64,000 nt of DNA, taken from the NCBI GenBank assembly GCA_951799405.1, contig OX637339.1, positions 18,910,001 through 18,974,000 of the forward strand, read 5' to 3'. Below the pieces are notes generated by a model. It searched no databases, was not told where the DNA came from, and saw only the letters and a list, made by a program, of their open reading frames with translations. Source of the stretch: Agapetus fuscipes (lineage: Eukaryota > Arthropoda > Insecta > Trichoptera > Glossosomatidae). Positions 44,901-55,289 of this stretch are shown one piece after another (position 1 is the stretch's first letter; each line of letters begins with the position of its first letter). A program made the position numbers and the translations under genes.

Positions 44901-47900
44901 CATCTTTGATGAGCTCTCCCCCGCGTTTGAGTCCATCCTTGTGTCTGGCAACACAGGCGTTGTGGTTGGTATAGCAAAGGCCTGTCAACGACTCCAGTGC
45001 AGACAAGCTAAATTCTTACAGGTAATTCATTTAACCTTCAGAGTGCCCGAACGCAAATCCGCACTCATAGCACCTACTACCATTTTTTTTCGTTTTTCTT
45101 AAGTTTTCACACAGCAATAAAATCGAAAATTGTTTGACATACTCCTATTGGGTGAAACTACCCACAAATAATTCTAACGAGGCTATTCTTAGACATTTTA
45201 GTCGTCGGTTGAGCCCACGCTTTGACAAACTAATGATGCATTTGTATGAAGACCTGTCAATCCAAGATGGCCGCAAGTGAACTGCTGATTTGTTTTCGTA
45301 CAAATATTACAAAATTCGGTAGGTAAAAATGACCATGCTGATGAAACTTCCAGCGCAGGCACCATTAGTTTGTCAAAGCGTGGGCTCAACCGACGACTAA
45401 AATGTCTAAGAATAGGCCCGAAATTGTTTATTTCCACTTGGGAATATTAAAAAAAAAAGCAAAATGAAGTTGATCTTGTAAACTGACAAATATAAAGACA
45501 AAATTGACAAAAAAAATTCGCAGCGCACACTTATAACAAAAAAAGGTGTATTATAAGTGTTTTTAGGCTTTCATGGCCGGCTTCAGATGATGATGATGAT
45601 GGATGATTTCTTTCCTGTGGCGCCATTTAATGGTCCAGGACCATCTCAAGGGCGCCATGGCTTCTGGAGAAAAGTAGTGTCTTCAGTTCCTTTCTGAAGG
45701 TGGTGGTAGGCTGGTTCGCGCGAACACCGATGGGCAAATTGTTCCAGGCCACCGGCCCGGCCACCGCAAAGCTTCTGTCTGCAAAATTTGATGTGTTTGC
45801 TCTATTGGGCACTATAACCTTGTTGACAGCAGTAAGGGCAGAGCGTAGTGGTCTTTTTGAAGTCCCATCGACAGAGCATAGCTCAGCGAGACATGGGGGT
45901 GCCGTGCCGTTCAGGGCCCTATGTACAGTGAGACACAACTTAAATTCCACCGTCTCTCGGACCCTCAGCTAGTGCAGTTCTCTCCACTGGCTGAGATGAT
46001 GATAATAAGTATGTAGAATCCATCTTTCATGGATGTAGAATCAATTTTTCATGGATGTAGAATCCATCTAACATGGTCTACAAGCCCGGAAAGATGGATT
46101 CTACATCCTTATCATCATCAAAAAAAGGTGTGTTTACATTAAAAAGCTTCCCTACTCCTAAATATGTATGTACCAACCTAGCTTATGTGCCCATTCATCA
46201 TAATAATAATTATTATATGTCTATTTTTAGAACACAATGCTTTTTTCAATATCATAATTTTTTAGATTTAGATTTAGATCATAATGTTACGAAATTAGGG
46301 TTCAAAAGTCTTTCAATTAGTCTTCTTATACAGTTGTTTATTTTACACTTTTAATAATTTATTTTTACAAAGGTAGTCTGGACTATTCCATTACACTTGG
46401 TTTCTGTTCACTGGTTAGCTTAGGTCAATGTAGTGGTAAAGCTCGTAGAATACTGGCTCTGCAAGCAACTCACACCCTTCTTATACTCTTCAAGGTCTTC
46501 TTATACAGTTGTTTATTTTACACTTTTAATAATTTATTTTTACAAAGGTAGTCTGGACTATTCCATTACACTTGGTTTCTGTTCACTGGTTAGCTTAGGT
46601 CAATGTAGTGGTAAAGCTCGTAGAATACTGGCTCTGCAAGCAACTCACACCCTTCTTATACTCTTCAAAACAGTACAATCTAGGTCTATATTCGCTAGAC
46701 AGTTCCAGAAAGGCGTAGTAATCATTATTTCTCGATGCTTCTATTATTCAATGAAGTATTTTTATTCAATGATTCCTACCCACACAATACAATACAGAAT
46801 TCTTATAACTATAACAAATACCTACTTATTTTAAATATTTATATTTCATATTTAGATAACAATAATATGAGGTAGTGCAGATAATAGATTCCTGATGATG
46901 TTTTACTAAATTATCCACTAAAAAAACATGGTTTCGCTACCTTGACTCACTCCTGCAACACCTTTTTGTTGGACTTCTTTCACCACCGTGATGTTTTGGT
47001 CATCTTCCTTCAAATCCACATCTTGAATGCCTTCAAGCCGTCTCTTTGATATTTCTAGATTGTCTAGGTTTTGCAACAATACAAGAAAATGCTCCAAACA
47101 AAAGCCTTTGTGAATCTCTTTCGTGTTTCCATCTTTCGATGTGTATGTGTTGATTATAATTTCTGTATTTCAGTCTCTGGAGCACGCCCTCGGCTGCGAA
47201 GAGTCGGGAGATCCTCAAGAGTTGCTGCTGCGATGTGTCAACTTGATTCCTAAACGGAGAGTCGCAAAAAATCAACAGGATAATACTGCACTTACCGTAA
47301 GTTAAATACTGCTACAATTTACGGGTTAAATTAATAAATGCTTTAGTTAACTTATTTCACATAATTTATTTTGAGATACTGTTCACATTTAGTTCAAACA
47401 GAGCTTTTGTACTGTATTGCTTGACAGCTCCGATACAAGTCTTCGCTACAGACAGCTCAGCTCTGTATATAGTATGACATAAGGACGGTTCTTGAAACAG
47501 TGAGAACTGGAACATGTGAGATTTTGCTAGAATATTCTAACAAACACTAGTACAATAACCTAAATGCCTACATGTATACACACTCACACAAGTAAAAAAC
47601 ACATAATCACTATTAAAAACAAACACAATCACAAATTTGTGAAAAATAAGTTTTAAAAATATTTTCAAAAAATATTGTCAGCAATTGTGTAAAACTCATA
47701 CTGTGAAAACTTGGTTTACTTTTGCCAATGCCATCCGGTTTCAGGGGAAGGCGGCAGGAGTTGCAAGGTTTACGTTCATGTGAGATTAGGTTTAATTTGT
47801 AAGTACACATACAGCATGTGTAAGCACAAACTGACATGTGCCTGCTAGTGGGTATTAAATAAAAGCCTTGAATTTCAATATTTCTTTGCAAATTAGATTA

Positions 47901-49234
47901 TAGATTATATTCTTCATTCTTTGACATTGTCCAGGTGTCGGTCCATGGCTCCGTGATTCTCCAGACCCTGCTGAGCTTCCAGCGGCCCAAGCGGGCGGTG
48001 GATGCGGTGCTGGCCACCCCTCCGGACCTGCTGGTGCAGCTGCTGTGTGACCCCAAGGGAAGCCATGTCGGAGACGCCTTCTGCCAGGGTCCGTTTGTGG
48101 GAGTCAAGAGCAAGGAGCTCCTCATCAAGAGACTGACGGTAAATAAAACTTTGAGGATGCTGCACGCAGATGGCGGTGAAACGTTTATCTTTCTAATATC
48201 ATTTAATTTTTTATTTTTAGTTTGATCTATAGTCTAGTGCAGCGGTTTCCAAACTTTATGCTACCATGCCTCCCTAAAAAGAAAAAAAATGTTTCGCGCC
48301 TCCCTTTGTTCGTTTTATTTTTTTTCGCGCCTCCCTTTCTACGTTTTATTTCTTAATTTTCATACTAATACTACTATAGACAAATTTTTGGCGCCTCCCT
48401 TAGCCATAGCTCGCGCCTCCCCTGGGAGGTGCGCCCCCCACTTTGGAAACCGCTGGTCTAGTGGCTAAGATTTGTACATGGAAGGTCATGGGTTTGAATC
48501 CCGGCACACAAATGTACAAAAAATATACTTATATTTTCAAATGTGCTTTCCGCTATATTGAAAATTCATATATCTTTACCAAAGAACGGTCATCAAAGGT
48601 CCATCCAGCATTACAGCAACTGGGTCTTGCTTGAGAATTCGCGCTTTCTAGCGACAACCAAGCTCATAAAAAATCCGTTGGTAGAATGCTTGCGTACCAT
48701 GCTGGGAGCAAAGGTCCGATCCCCACTGAGGATGTCAGGGTTCATTTCAAATGCAAAAAATACCGGCAAGGTTCACTGAGCTTTCAATGAAGAAATGAGA
48801 ACCAGCCCTCTCGGAATATGGGAAACCATCACTTCAACTGAAGTGGTTGGCGTCAGCCGGCCCCCAGTAAAATAAATAGGTCACATGCGACTCCTTCTGG
48901 GATAACATTGGCAATAAGTTACACTATATGCTTAGCTTAAATCTTATTTTCTGCATTACAGGGAACCTACCACACTCTCGCCCTGTCCAAGCACGGCTCC
49001 CGAGCATTGGAGAGGATATTCTCCAGCGTGGGGCTGCCTCTGCAGGAGCGCATCATGCAGGAGCTGGCAGACAAGCCCCAACTCCTTGCTGCGCAGCCGT
49101 GTGGAAGGCTGGTGGCCGCAAACCTGCGTCTGCAGCTCTACTGCAACAGCGTGGCAGCTTGGAGGAATACGGCGGGGAAGAAGCAAGGGAAGGAGGAGCT
49201 TTTTAAGAATATCCTGGAGAAGAAGAATAAATAG
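35996..49234 (+). CDS. Nop9: Nucleolar Pumilio-repeat protein NOP9
   Basis: Seven exons with GT-AG introns: 35996-36200, 40548-41362, 43873-44124, 44893-45021, 47174-47296, 47935-48138 and 48962-49234. They sum to 2001 bp and 666 residues, which fits NOP9. The N-terminus is basic (KRKWKKKKS). Pumilio-type helical repeats run through the chain (QLGCRVLEALIPF, SSFVLEALL, ANRILRTALRCL, PKGSHVGDAFC, KHGSRALERIF). A charged Lys/Glu-rich insert lies at about 146-203. By family it binds the 18S pre-rRNA around the site-D region in the nucleolus and is needed for 40S maturation. Intron 1 (4.3 kb) hosts an R1-clade retrotransposon. Later introns carry hAT and MITE-G elements and SINEs. Start choice: ATG with A at -3, followed by the conserved basic tail. 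Confidence 0.93.
36206..36231 (+). repeat. CAT/ATC microsatellite
   Basis: About eight ATC units, six bases after the Nop9 exon 1 donor. Confidence 0.85.
36393..39150 (+). mobile_element. R1-clade non-LTR retrotransposon, 5'-truncated, ORF intact
   Basis: A single open frame from 36390 to 38804 (804 codons) contains the post-endonuclease linker and a full reverse transcriptase: KAPGLDRI, YRPITLLPVLGKILEKLI, QYGFRPGLSTEDAI, DISGAFDSAWW, GCPQGSVLGPLLWNI and the catalytic YADD (ra-YADDALL). A C-terminal zinc knuckle follows (CLC, then H and C in QDVRHVLWDC). The endonuclease domain and ORF1 are missing. A 346-bp 3' UTR has no poly-A tail. The exact 12-bp duplication tgaccacccatg flanks it (36381-36392 and 39151-39162). 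The ATG at 36390 comes from the target site, so it is not the element's own start. Base composition is far GC-richer than the surroundings. Confidence 0.88.
39262..39435. repeat. Fold-back repeat with 3' extension
   Basis: Arms 39262-39306 and 39329-39373 (cgtggtctgtgggagctgga and complement) with loop gcgatgggcttcttcctatc. The extension to 39435 (caacagatcccggaaagcaa, ttttgctttttctacagatg) matches 30700-30770. It is bordered by ttggttt on both sides inside Rep-1. Confidence 0.7.
39773..40010 (-). repeat. Rep-1 copy, full length
   Basis: Reversed tail taatctaagttgcaaggata; reversed start caacctataagtcaagga; subfamily as 19058. Confidence 0.8.
40148..40310 (-). mobile_element. RTE-type LINE C-terminal fragment
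   Basis: Minus-strand frame: KWRWVGHIARQDHGRWPKRI, WRPRISKRGAGRPQLRWLDD. These motifs mark the C-terminus of another insect non-LTR family. The 3' end is an A-rich run at 40148. Confidence 0.75.
40311..40496 (-). mobile_element. SINE-A copy with two internal deletions
   Basis: Both ends are intact (gcaactaagctacacatata and gagctatcgaccgga); about 100 bp of body are missing in two places. Confidence 0.8.
41522..41710 (+). repeat. Rep-1 copy with internal deletion
   Basis: Start ttccttgcttatcggttgg. It jumps from cggcaacagt to gtgaatttatatgtgcctgc; tail cttagatttagattaatag. Confidence 0.75.
41780..41827 (+). mobile_element. LINE-c tail fragment
   Basis: Only gattctagccacccctagtg and the aggttacagttacagtt tail remain. 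Confidence 0.55.
41850..42205 (+). mobile_element. LINE-a 3' end (CR1/L2-like)
   Basis: Open for 94 codons with GVAPSYLCELCRVDQIGGKR, GDRAFSSAGPSCWNSLPLEL, then LFNRSF near the end. UTR cgcccttggggtggctagtg; tail attattattatt. It is nearly the mirror copy of 373-825. A short deletion in the coding end removes FRKLL. Confidence 0.8.
42258..42340 (+). mobile_element. SINE-B type-2 3' end without the SINE head
   Basis: Contains cacctctgcggcactctaac, aagtgtcatagac and gcacaggatttcttaaaa, preceded by sequence unlike SINE-B (ccctgcaacgaagaatcagg). Possibly the end of the LINE that donated this tail. Confidence 0.5.
42440..42525 (-). mobile_element. LINE-c 3' fragment
   Basis: Reverse of the tail and last coding bases (ctactgtaactgtatctctg to gcctccattttttcctatcc). 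Confidence 0.6.
42690..42935 (+). mobile_element. LINE-d 3' end
   Basis: Encodes GRGRPRKVWMD after a frameshift, DQISEIANEWDIQSHNKRRT, CMKKVMTLDEMKEVCKDRKK, then a stop. Clearly related to LINE-c but with a distinct sequence. Confidence 0.7.
43061..43300 (+). repeat. Rep-1 copy, full length
   Basis: It follows a LINE-d end, as the copies at 60541 and 62929 also do, each after the same approximately 130-bp T-rich segment. Confidence 0.8.
43365..43470 (-). mobile_element. SINE-B internal fragment
   Basis: Reverse of tcgctgggttgaaaa to gcttgttaaaagtgc; the head is replaced by LINE-c at about 43473. Confidence 0.6.
43473..43712 (+). mobile_element. LINE-c 3' end
   Basis: Open end of the polyprotein (KGTRGKGQPRKVLSDQIKEI to CRGSGHP, stop) plus the agttacag tail. 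About 95% similar by eye to 18190-18460. Confidence 0.75.
43755..43850 (-). mobile_element. SINE-B-like tRNA head
   Basis: Reverse reading gives gaccggtccatagtcaaata and a B-box-like gggtttgattcctgg, just upstream of Nop9 exon 3. Confidence 0.55.
44262..44540 (-). repeat. Rep-1 copy with a short tandem duplication
   Basis: Near its 5' end the segment cagtatgggtggtcagcctca occurs twice (44471-44491 and about 44503-44523). Confidence 0.8.
45181..45417. mobile_element. MITE-G, uninterrupted
   Basis: Ends ggctattcttagacatttta and complement; terminal repeats about 50 bp, with ttgagcccacgctttgacaa in both. The interior has a second inverted pair around ggccgcaagtgaac. 237 bp. Confidence 0.75.
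45605..45980 (-). mobile_element. CR1/L2-like LINE 3' end (distinct from LINE-a and -b)
   Basis: Minus-strand frame: MEFKLCLTVHRALNGTAPPC, FADRSFAVAGPVAWNNLPIG, FRKELKTLLF. UTR and a CAT/ATC-type tail lie at 45585-45605. Confidence 0.75.
46013..46110 (+). repeat. Short minisatellite (atggatgtagaatccatc)
   Basis: About three units of tagaatccatctttcatgga, the last inverted (gatggattctacatcc). Confidence 0.55.
46321..46670 (+). repeat. Exact 175-bp tandem duplication
   Basis: 46321-46495 and 46496-46670 appear identical base for base (tcttcttatacagttgttta to cttcttatactcttcaa). The unit belongs to the dispersed repeat at 24590. Confidence 0.85.
47697..47906 (+). repeat. Rep-1 copy, 5'-truncated
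   Basis: Starts atactgtgaaaacttggttt; ends aaattagattatagattata, 29 bp before Nop9 exon 6. Confidence 0.75.
48223..48675 (+). mobile_element. SINE-B copy with a hAT MITE in its head
   Basis: The tRNA-like head (gatctatagtctagtg ... gtctagtggctaag) is split by the MITE. The body runs to agcgacaaccaagctcataa. Confidence 0.75.
48240..48455. mobile_element. hAT-type MITE (CAGCGGTTTCC)
   Basis: Ends cagcggtttccaaacttt and its complement; exact 8-bp duplication gtctagtg (48232-48239, 48456-48463). The interior repeats cgcgcctcccttt three times. 216 bp. Confidence 0.85.
48670..48938 (+). mobile_element. SINE-A copy, degraded
   Basis: Head ccgttggtagaatgcttgcg; body tcacttcaactgaagtggtt; end acactatatgcttagctta. 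It lies 24 bp before Nop9 exon 7. Confidence 0.7.
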
Positions 49235-49286
49235 TGTGGAATAACTAGATTGTAAAAGAACTGACCGAAATTAAGAAAACTTTTGA

Positions 49287-49292
49287 AATAAA
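49287..49292 (+). terminator. Nop9: Polyadenylation signal of Nop9
   Basis: AATAAA, 53 bp after the stop codon; a T-rich stretch follows. Confidence 0.75.
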
Positions 49293-49309
49293 AGGGTTTT
49301 TTTAATTGT

Positions 49310-49990
49310 ACATGTTTTGGAGAAGAAGATGTGATAATGTTAGGATGATTTATTGGGTGAGCGCTGTTTTTGTGTGAATCACACCTCAAGAGCTTGGTTG
49401 TTGTAATAAGAAGCACCAATTCTCAAGCAAGACCTTTTGTGACCGGTCTTTGGTAAAGGTTTATGCATTTATCAACCAAGCGACGAGCATATTGAAGGTT
49501 AAAAGGAAGTAGGGCATAAGCGACGTTTTGATAAAAAATGAGTTATGAATGCTAACCTACTTAAAAATTTCCGCTCTTTCTAATGCGCTAACTCCCATAG
49601 CTCTATGATGAGTTTTATGGTTGTTTATGCCCAAGCAAACAACTGTGTTTTCGAAGTATGGTTTTGGTGTAACCGACAAGATTTTGTCCTTTTTTGTCCT
49701 AAAGGCGCTTGAGACATAAAAAAATTCTTAAATCATATTTATAGGAATGCCAATAAATGCTTTTATTTTTTTAATTTTAGAGCTGTTTTGATTTTAACGT
49801 AAAATTTATTTAAGGATATGATAAAAAATATAAAGTTATGCCATTTCTCAAATTTTAAACTGCTCTCCTGAACAATTTAATTTTTGTCGCTTATGCCCTA
49901 CTTCCTTTTAACCGTCAATATTTGAAAATGTAAATGATGTATTTTTCGTGCTCCGCCAGGAATCGAACCCACTACTTTCCAATCACGAGT
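49310..49990 (-). mobile_element. SINE-B copy split by a 417-bp MITE
   Basis: Reverse tail region at 49335; the body breaks at 49496 and resumes at 49914 through a B-box-like gggttcgattcctgg to the A-box side at 49990. Confidence 0.7.
49497..49913. mobile_element. MITE with GGTTAAAAGGAAGTAGGGCA ends
   Basis: Perfect inverted ends of 28 bp (ggttaaaaggaagtagggca and tgccctacttccttttaacc). Interior AT-rich. Duplication of the host site is not clear; the candidate is atattgaa versus atatttgaa. Confidence 0.7.
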
Positions 49991-50019
49991 CCAAAGTGTT
50001 AGTTAGTTATATATAGTGT

Positions 50020-50275
50020 TAGAGATGGTTTGGGCGTCTAGAAAAATGTACAAAACGGTGTTTAAAGGCAATTTCAACGGTAAACATGTAAGGGAAAAAT
50101 CGAGGAAGGAATGGATTGATCAAATGAGCGAGATTGTAAATGACAAAAAAATTAACAGAGTGATAAATGTCGAGGAGATGAAAGAAGTGTGCAAAGACAA
50201 AGCAAAGTGAAGAAACATCTGTGGAAGTACGCTCCTTGCGGAATGCCGGCCATATGCTAGAGAACCAAGTACAAT
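50020..50275 (+). mobile_element. LINE-c/d-related 3' end
   Basis: The frame includes RWFGRLEKMYKTVFKGNFNG, WIDQMSEIV and VEEMKEVCKDKAK before a stop. A third lineage of the same LINE group. Confidence 0.65.
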
Positions 50276-50399
50276 TATTTTCATACAAAAACGACAAGTC
50301 TTTTTATTTAAATTAATATTTATTTACTTTGTTATTTACATTTTCATAACGACTCTAAACGCTAGAAATTACCTATAGTCTATGATAGAGGATACAAAT

Positions 50400-50783
50400 C
50401 TGTACCTTAGAGCATAAACAACGGAAGTCCACTTTATTGCGTTTTTGAGTTAATGATGCAGAAATTCTTATAATTAGCTGTGCTATAAGTGGTAAAAATA
50501 TTGGAGTCCTCGGACTCATAGTTACTGAGATATCCAGTGTAATAAATATGGGATGCACATAAAAGTGCGAGCATAAACCACGGAAGTTCCACATACGTTG
50601 TTCATATTAAATACACTTCACATTAAATAAATATCGATAAAAGAAGAGAAACAGTTTTTACAGATCAAAAATATCTAGTCTAGTTTAGAAGTTATGATGG
50701 TTTAAAGTGCACATTTTCACTAAAACTCGTCTCCTGCACATTTTACTACATGTGACTACCGTTGTTTATGCTCTAAGGTACAG
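50400..50783. mobile_element. MITE with CTGTACCTTAGAGCATAAAC ends
   Basis: Inverted ends of about 25 bp and a second inverted pair inside (gagcataaaccacggaagtt). No coding. Flanks do not show a clear duplication. Confidence 0.65.
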
Positions 50784-51196
50784 AAATTATAATAGTTAAA
50801 GTTACTTTAGTGGACCTTGTACTGAATCTTTGGTAGAAACGTCGTCTTCCCTCAACACACCATTAAACGCTACTAATTAATTTTAAAATCTTATCCAGGA
50901 AAGTGCCATGTATTTGACAGTGCATAAAGTTTTTTTATAAAAGGTTTCTGCTCTACAGAGATCCAATTTTGATAGCGCCCCTAGTGTCAGTTTTAGCTGT
51001 CACTGAGAGATTTTCTTGAGGAAGGGAGATAGATGCATCGAAAGTCGGCAAGTGAGGAAGGGGATGGATGCATTGAAATTAAATACTGCCGCCAGAGGTT
51101 ATAGAGATTATAAGGGTGCTATCAATATTGGATCACAGTACCGCTATTATAAAATATTGCGTAAACTCGCTTTGATCAAAAAAATGTATGAAATTG
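50784..51196. other. No recognisable feature
   Basis: Spacer without open frames of interest or family matches. Confidence 0.45.
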
Positions 51197-51452
51197 GTCC
51201 TTGACTTATAGGTTGGTATGCGGCTGACCACCCATGCTGTAAAAATGGTTCACTTTGCCAATGTCACCCCTGTTTCAGGGAAGGACGGCAAGAGTTGCAG
51301 GGTGTATGTCCATTTGAGATTTGGTTTTTATGTTGTAGGTTCACACGAGGCATGTGCTAGCGCGAACTTGTACGTGTCTGATTGTGAGAATGCATGTAAT
51401 ATGAATCTCCAATGTAACATATCTTTGCAACTTAGATTAGATTAGATTAGAA
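51197..51452 (+). repeat. Rep-1 copy, full length
   Basis: Well preserved, with tail cttagattagattagatta (three TTAGA units). Confidence 0.85.
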
Positions 51453-51550
51453 ATCTAAATCACTAAAAGTGCCGTTGCAAATTCCATACATTTTTTATTT
51501 ACACAAGAGAAGTGATTTTACACAATTTTTATATAGATTGCAATGGGTAT

Positions 51551-51780
51551 CAGTGGTGAAGGGTGCCATACAAGCCGGTTTCCATCGGTTTCCCGTTTAA
51601 AATGAGGCAGAAATGATAATAAAGTAGACTGCATGGTTTCAATGGGGGAAAAATACGTATGGTTTCTTTGGTTTTCAATGTATTTTTTTACTTTGAACCT
51701 ATATTTTTTTAATTACTTTGTTACATCATTTTAAAAGGGAAGCCGATGGGAACCGGCTTGTATGGCACGCTTTGCCACTG
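51551..51780. mobile_element. hAT-type MITE (CAGTGGCGAAGG), copy 2
   Basis: 230 bp, flanks atgggtat and atcggtag (6 of 8 match); otherwise as 27543-27773. Confidence 0.75.
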
Positions 51781-51854
51781 ATCGGTAGGTGTATAGATTA
51801 CTGAATTTTATACATATTTTGAAAACATACAATTTGTAGTTTTGTATGAGGTTG

Positions 51855-51985
51855 AAAAGCTCCTGAGGGGGCTGGTTCTCCTTGTCAGTATTTTGATTTT
51901 GAATTTGAAATAAACACGGCATTACTGACACTCTTTGTCGGGATCGCAGGATCGAACCCTAGGCCTCTAGCATGAATGGGAGCAT
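51855..51985 (-). mobile_element. SINE-A fragment
   Basis: Contains gaatttgaaataaacacggc and a worn B box (cgcaggatcgaacccta). Confidence 0.55.
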
Positions 51986-52012
51986 TTTTGATCTCTTTCT
52001 AACTTTTTTTAC

Positions 52013-52254
52013 TTTCCATTTATATTTCGAATGTGCTCTTCGCTGGGTTGAAAAATTCATAAACCTTTACCAATGACCGGTCACCAAAGGTCCATCCAGC
52101 CTTACAGCAACTGGGTCTTGCTTGAGTATTGGCGCTTTGTAGCGACGACCAAGCTCGTACACCTCTGCGGCACTACAACAAGTGTCATAGACCCCTAGAG
52201 TCTTTAGAATCTAGGGAGTCTCCCGCACAGGATTTCTTCAAAAAAAAAAAAAAA
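52013..52254 (+). mobile_element. SINE-B copy, 5'-truncated, type-2 tail
   Basis: Starts at ccatttatatttcgaatgtg, after the head; ends in a 15-base poly-A. It is almost identical to the same part of 8981-9307, so probably young. Confidence 0.85.
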
Positions 52255-52606
52255 ACTAAGGATTTGAAAAAATAATAGAATGGAATTGAAGTCTTAAAAA
52301 TGTTAACAATACCAACCTGAAGTCTTACATGTGCCCCTTATTAGATTAATCTATCTAACAATAAAAAATGATTTCATTTAAAATTATCTTTGAATAAATA
52401 AATAAATTAATACTTATATGAACTATTTACCATACTAATATTTAATTTATTTTACATACAAACATCTTGCACATTCCCAACTACAATATATGTACAATAA
52501 TTGCTCTTTTAAATTAAAATTCATCCATTACTATGACAAATGTTATACAGTAGACTAAGCTTAATTTTTATACATTTAAAAAGAAACTTAAATATTTACA
52601 TTCAAA
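52255..52606. other. AT-rich spacer
   Basis: Nothing recognised. Confidence 0.45.
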
Positions 52607-52815
52607 ATGGTTTCGGTGTTTATTTCAAAACCCATAATAAAATACCAGCTTACTCGGCCTTCACAAGAAATGAGTGCCAGCCCGGAAGCCGGGAAACCCC
52701 AACTTCAACTGAAGTGGTTGGCGTAAGGCCAGCTCCCTTGCCTGTAAAAATAAATAGGTTCCACTTGCCACATGCGAAACCCTTTGGATAAACAATGGCA
52801 AAGAAGTTACAGTTA
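52607..52815 (+). mobile_element. SINE-A copy lacking the tRNA-like head
   Basis: Starts at tttcggtgtttatttcaaaa, continues through cttcaactgaagtggttggc, ends aaagaagttacag. Confidence 0.75.
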
Positions 52816-53154
52816 CAAAGTATTTAAATATTATAATTTTGTATAAAAATTAAACTTTACCTTATTTTCAACAGATGTCATTGTAACGAATTAATTCAGC
52901 CTTAAATAAATCAATACACATATAAACAATCTACTAAACCATAAATTAAATAATACATTTTTAATTATATTTATTCATTTATTTAAATTATTTGTTGAAT
53001 ATTCAGTTTGAGTGTTAGAAATGACGCAGGTTTTGGTTTTACATAAACCGGTTTTAAAACACGCAGAGGTCACAAGGAAACCTAGGTTTAACAATTTTTA
53101 ATCTTGCAAGGTGTATCTAAATAAATTTAATACTTCATAATTTGCAAAATGATA
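52816..53154. other. AT-rich spacer
   Basis: Nothing recognised. Confidence 0.45.
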
Positions 53155-53255
53155 AATTGATATGAGGCTGACCGGCCATGCTGTAAAACTTGGTTCATTT
53201 TTGCCAATGCAACCCCAGTTTCAGGGAAAGGCGGCAGGAGTTGTAAGGTTTTTTG
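53155..53255 (+). repeat. Rep-1 5' part
   Basis: From attgatatgaggctgaccgg to gcggcaggagttgtaaggtt, then joined to LINE-b. Confidence 0.65.
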
Positions 53256-53670
53256 TGGAAATTATCCACAATTTATGCATCATGAGGAGCCATTATGGTG
53301 TTTGTACGATGGTTCACAAAGCTTTATTTGGAAAAACAAATATCTCGCTGACATAATCAAACCAGTCACCCTCGGCAAAAAAAGCCTAACACTGCGCTCG
53401 GCTGAGACTGAAGCCAAATCAAGGATTGAATAACCTATAAGAAGAGTTAACACAACGTTTAGAGAGCGTGCATTTGCAGTTGCTGGCTCTCTGGCCTGGA
53501 ATCACCTGCCACATCATGTGAGAGAGCTAGAGGACCATGGAAAGTTCCGGAATGCACTGAAGACAAGCAAATTTCTGGCATCGTTTGCACCAGCGCCCTT
53601 GGAGTGACTACATCACGAAATGGCGCTATAAAGAAATCATCAACTCATCATCATCATCATCAAGGTCATC
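53256..53670 (+). mobile_element. LINE-b 3' end, longest copy
   Basis: With two frame breaks it encodes RSAETEAKSRIE, TFRERAFAVAGSLAWNHLPH, KFRNALKTSKFLASFAPAPL and a stop. UTR gagtgactacatcacgaaat; tail (ATC)n at 53645-53661. It defines the family used for 12905, 17040 and 22805. Confidence 0.75.
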
Positions 53671-54049
53671 AACAATTTAATTGACAGTCCCACCCTGTTG
53701 GAGGGCTACAGGTTGTATGTGCCTGACGACTACACCCGAGGGCGAGGACATGATCCATTTAATGTACCGAAAAGCCGTACTGATGTTGTGGGGCAACATC
53801 CTGTGACTCGGAGCATAAAGCTCTTAAATAAGTCTAATATAGACATTTTTGAGTGGAATTTATTATGATTTACAAATCTAGCAATAGAGTTCCTCCCAGC
53901 GTGTTGATGGCTGTGAGGGTGCACTGTAGTTATGTAGGGTAACTTGTTGTGCAAAAGAAAAATATTTGCAACATAGATTATAGATTATAGGTCCAAATCA
54001 TTTGAAATTTTATTTAAATATACTACCAGAGCATTTTGTCAATACGGAC

Positions 54050-54280
54050 CAGTGGCGAAGGGTGCCATATACAAGCCGATTCCCATCGGTTTCCCATTTA
54101 AAATGAGGAAAAAATGATAATAAAGTAGACTGCATGGTTTCAATGGGGAAAAAATACGTATTGTTTTTTTGGTTTTGAATGTATTTTTTTACTTGGTGTC
54201 TATATTTTTTAACTACTTTGTTACATCATTTTAAAAGGGAAGCCGATGGGAACCGGCTTGTATGGCACCCTTCGCCACTG
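54050..54280. mobile_element. hAT-type MITE (CAGTGGCGAAGG), copy 3
   Basis: 231 bp, flanks atacggac and atacagac (7 of 8 match). Confidence 0.8.
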
Positions 54281-54534
54281 ATACAGACAGATACATACAT
54301 ATTTAATTAGTGGAACATGGAAATCAATTCTTATTCTATATTTTACATACATTTTTACAATTAACATCTATTTTTTGTTTCTAATTAATATGTAGTAGGA
54401 TGAACTTAAATGTAAGGAGATTTTATACAAGAAACAGTCTTAGAAAATAAATAAATAATAAACAATCAAGAAACAGAATACAGTCAAACTCGGTGAAAGT
54501 CATCATAAATAAAGCAAGTTAATGAGCAATTATT

Positions 54535-54768
54535 TAATTATATTGATACCTTGAAGGTAAAACTGAATAAGTGGCATACAAAGCTTACATGGGTTTCTCA
54601 GATAAATGCACCTTTTTCCTGTTTTATATGAGAGAAAACACTCCTCTAGCTTAGAAGTTTTTCATGAGCACTTCCTTATAATTAGTTCACTTACTATGAG
54701 AAGTTACTCCCAATAAAAGTTTAATCCACGATTCCTCAAATCAGTGAATGTGCCCAGGTATAAAAAAT
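54535..54768 (+). mobile_element. MITE-H copy
   Basis: Left end gataccttgaaggtaaaact; central tagcttagaagtttttcatg; the right end is shortened. Confidence 0.65.
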
Positions 54769-55049
54769 CAAATAAATCCTTGAAACACTGTCATAGACAC
54801 GACAAAGAAAGATACCTGGCTGACTCGGGATGGAGGGCTTATAATCCCTGATACCATTCTTTTTTTTTAATCCTGCATGTCTAAATGTATCTGATTTTCT
54901 CCATTTCATAAAAATGTGTTTCTTTATAATATGCAAGCATTCATACTATGGTGTAAATTACCAATAGAAGGTAGGTGCTTTTTTTTACCTACTCACAGTT
55001 TTAACGAGCAACGTTCCATAATGAGTAAAATTGGTTGGTCTCTATCGGT

Positions 55050-55286
55050 GCTATTCTTAGACATTTTAGTCGTCGATTGAGCCCACGATTTGACAAACTA
55101 ATGATGCATTTGTATGAAGACTTGTCAATCCAAGATGGCCACAAGTGAACAGCTGATTAGTCTTCACACAAATATTACCAAAATTCGGTAGGTAAGAATG
55201 ACTGTGGTCATGAAACTTCCAGCGCAGGCATCATTAGTTTGTCAAAGCGTGAGCTCAACGGGCGACTAAAATATCTAAGAATAGCC
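55050..55286. mobile_element. MITE-G, uninterrupted
   Basis: 237 bp; ends gctattcttagacattttag and ctaagaatagc; closely matches 45181-45417. Confidence 0.75.
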
Positions 55287-55289
55287 CTG

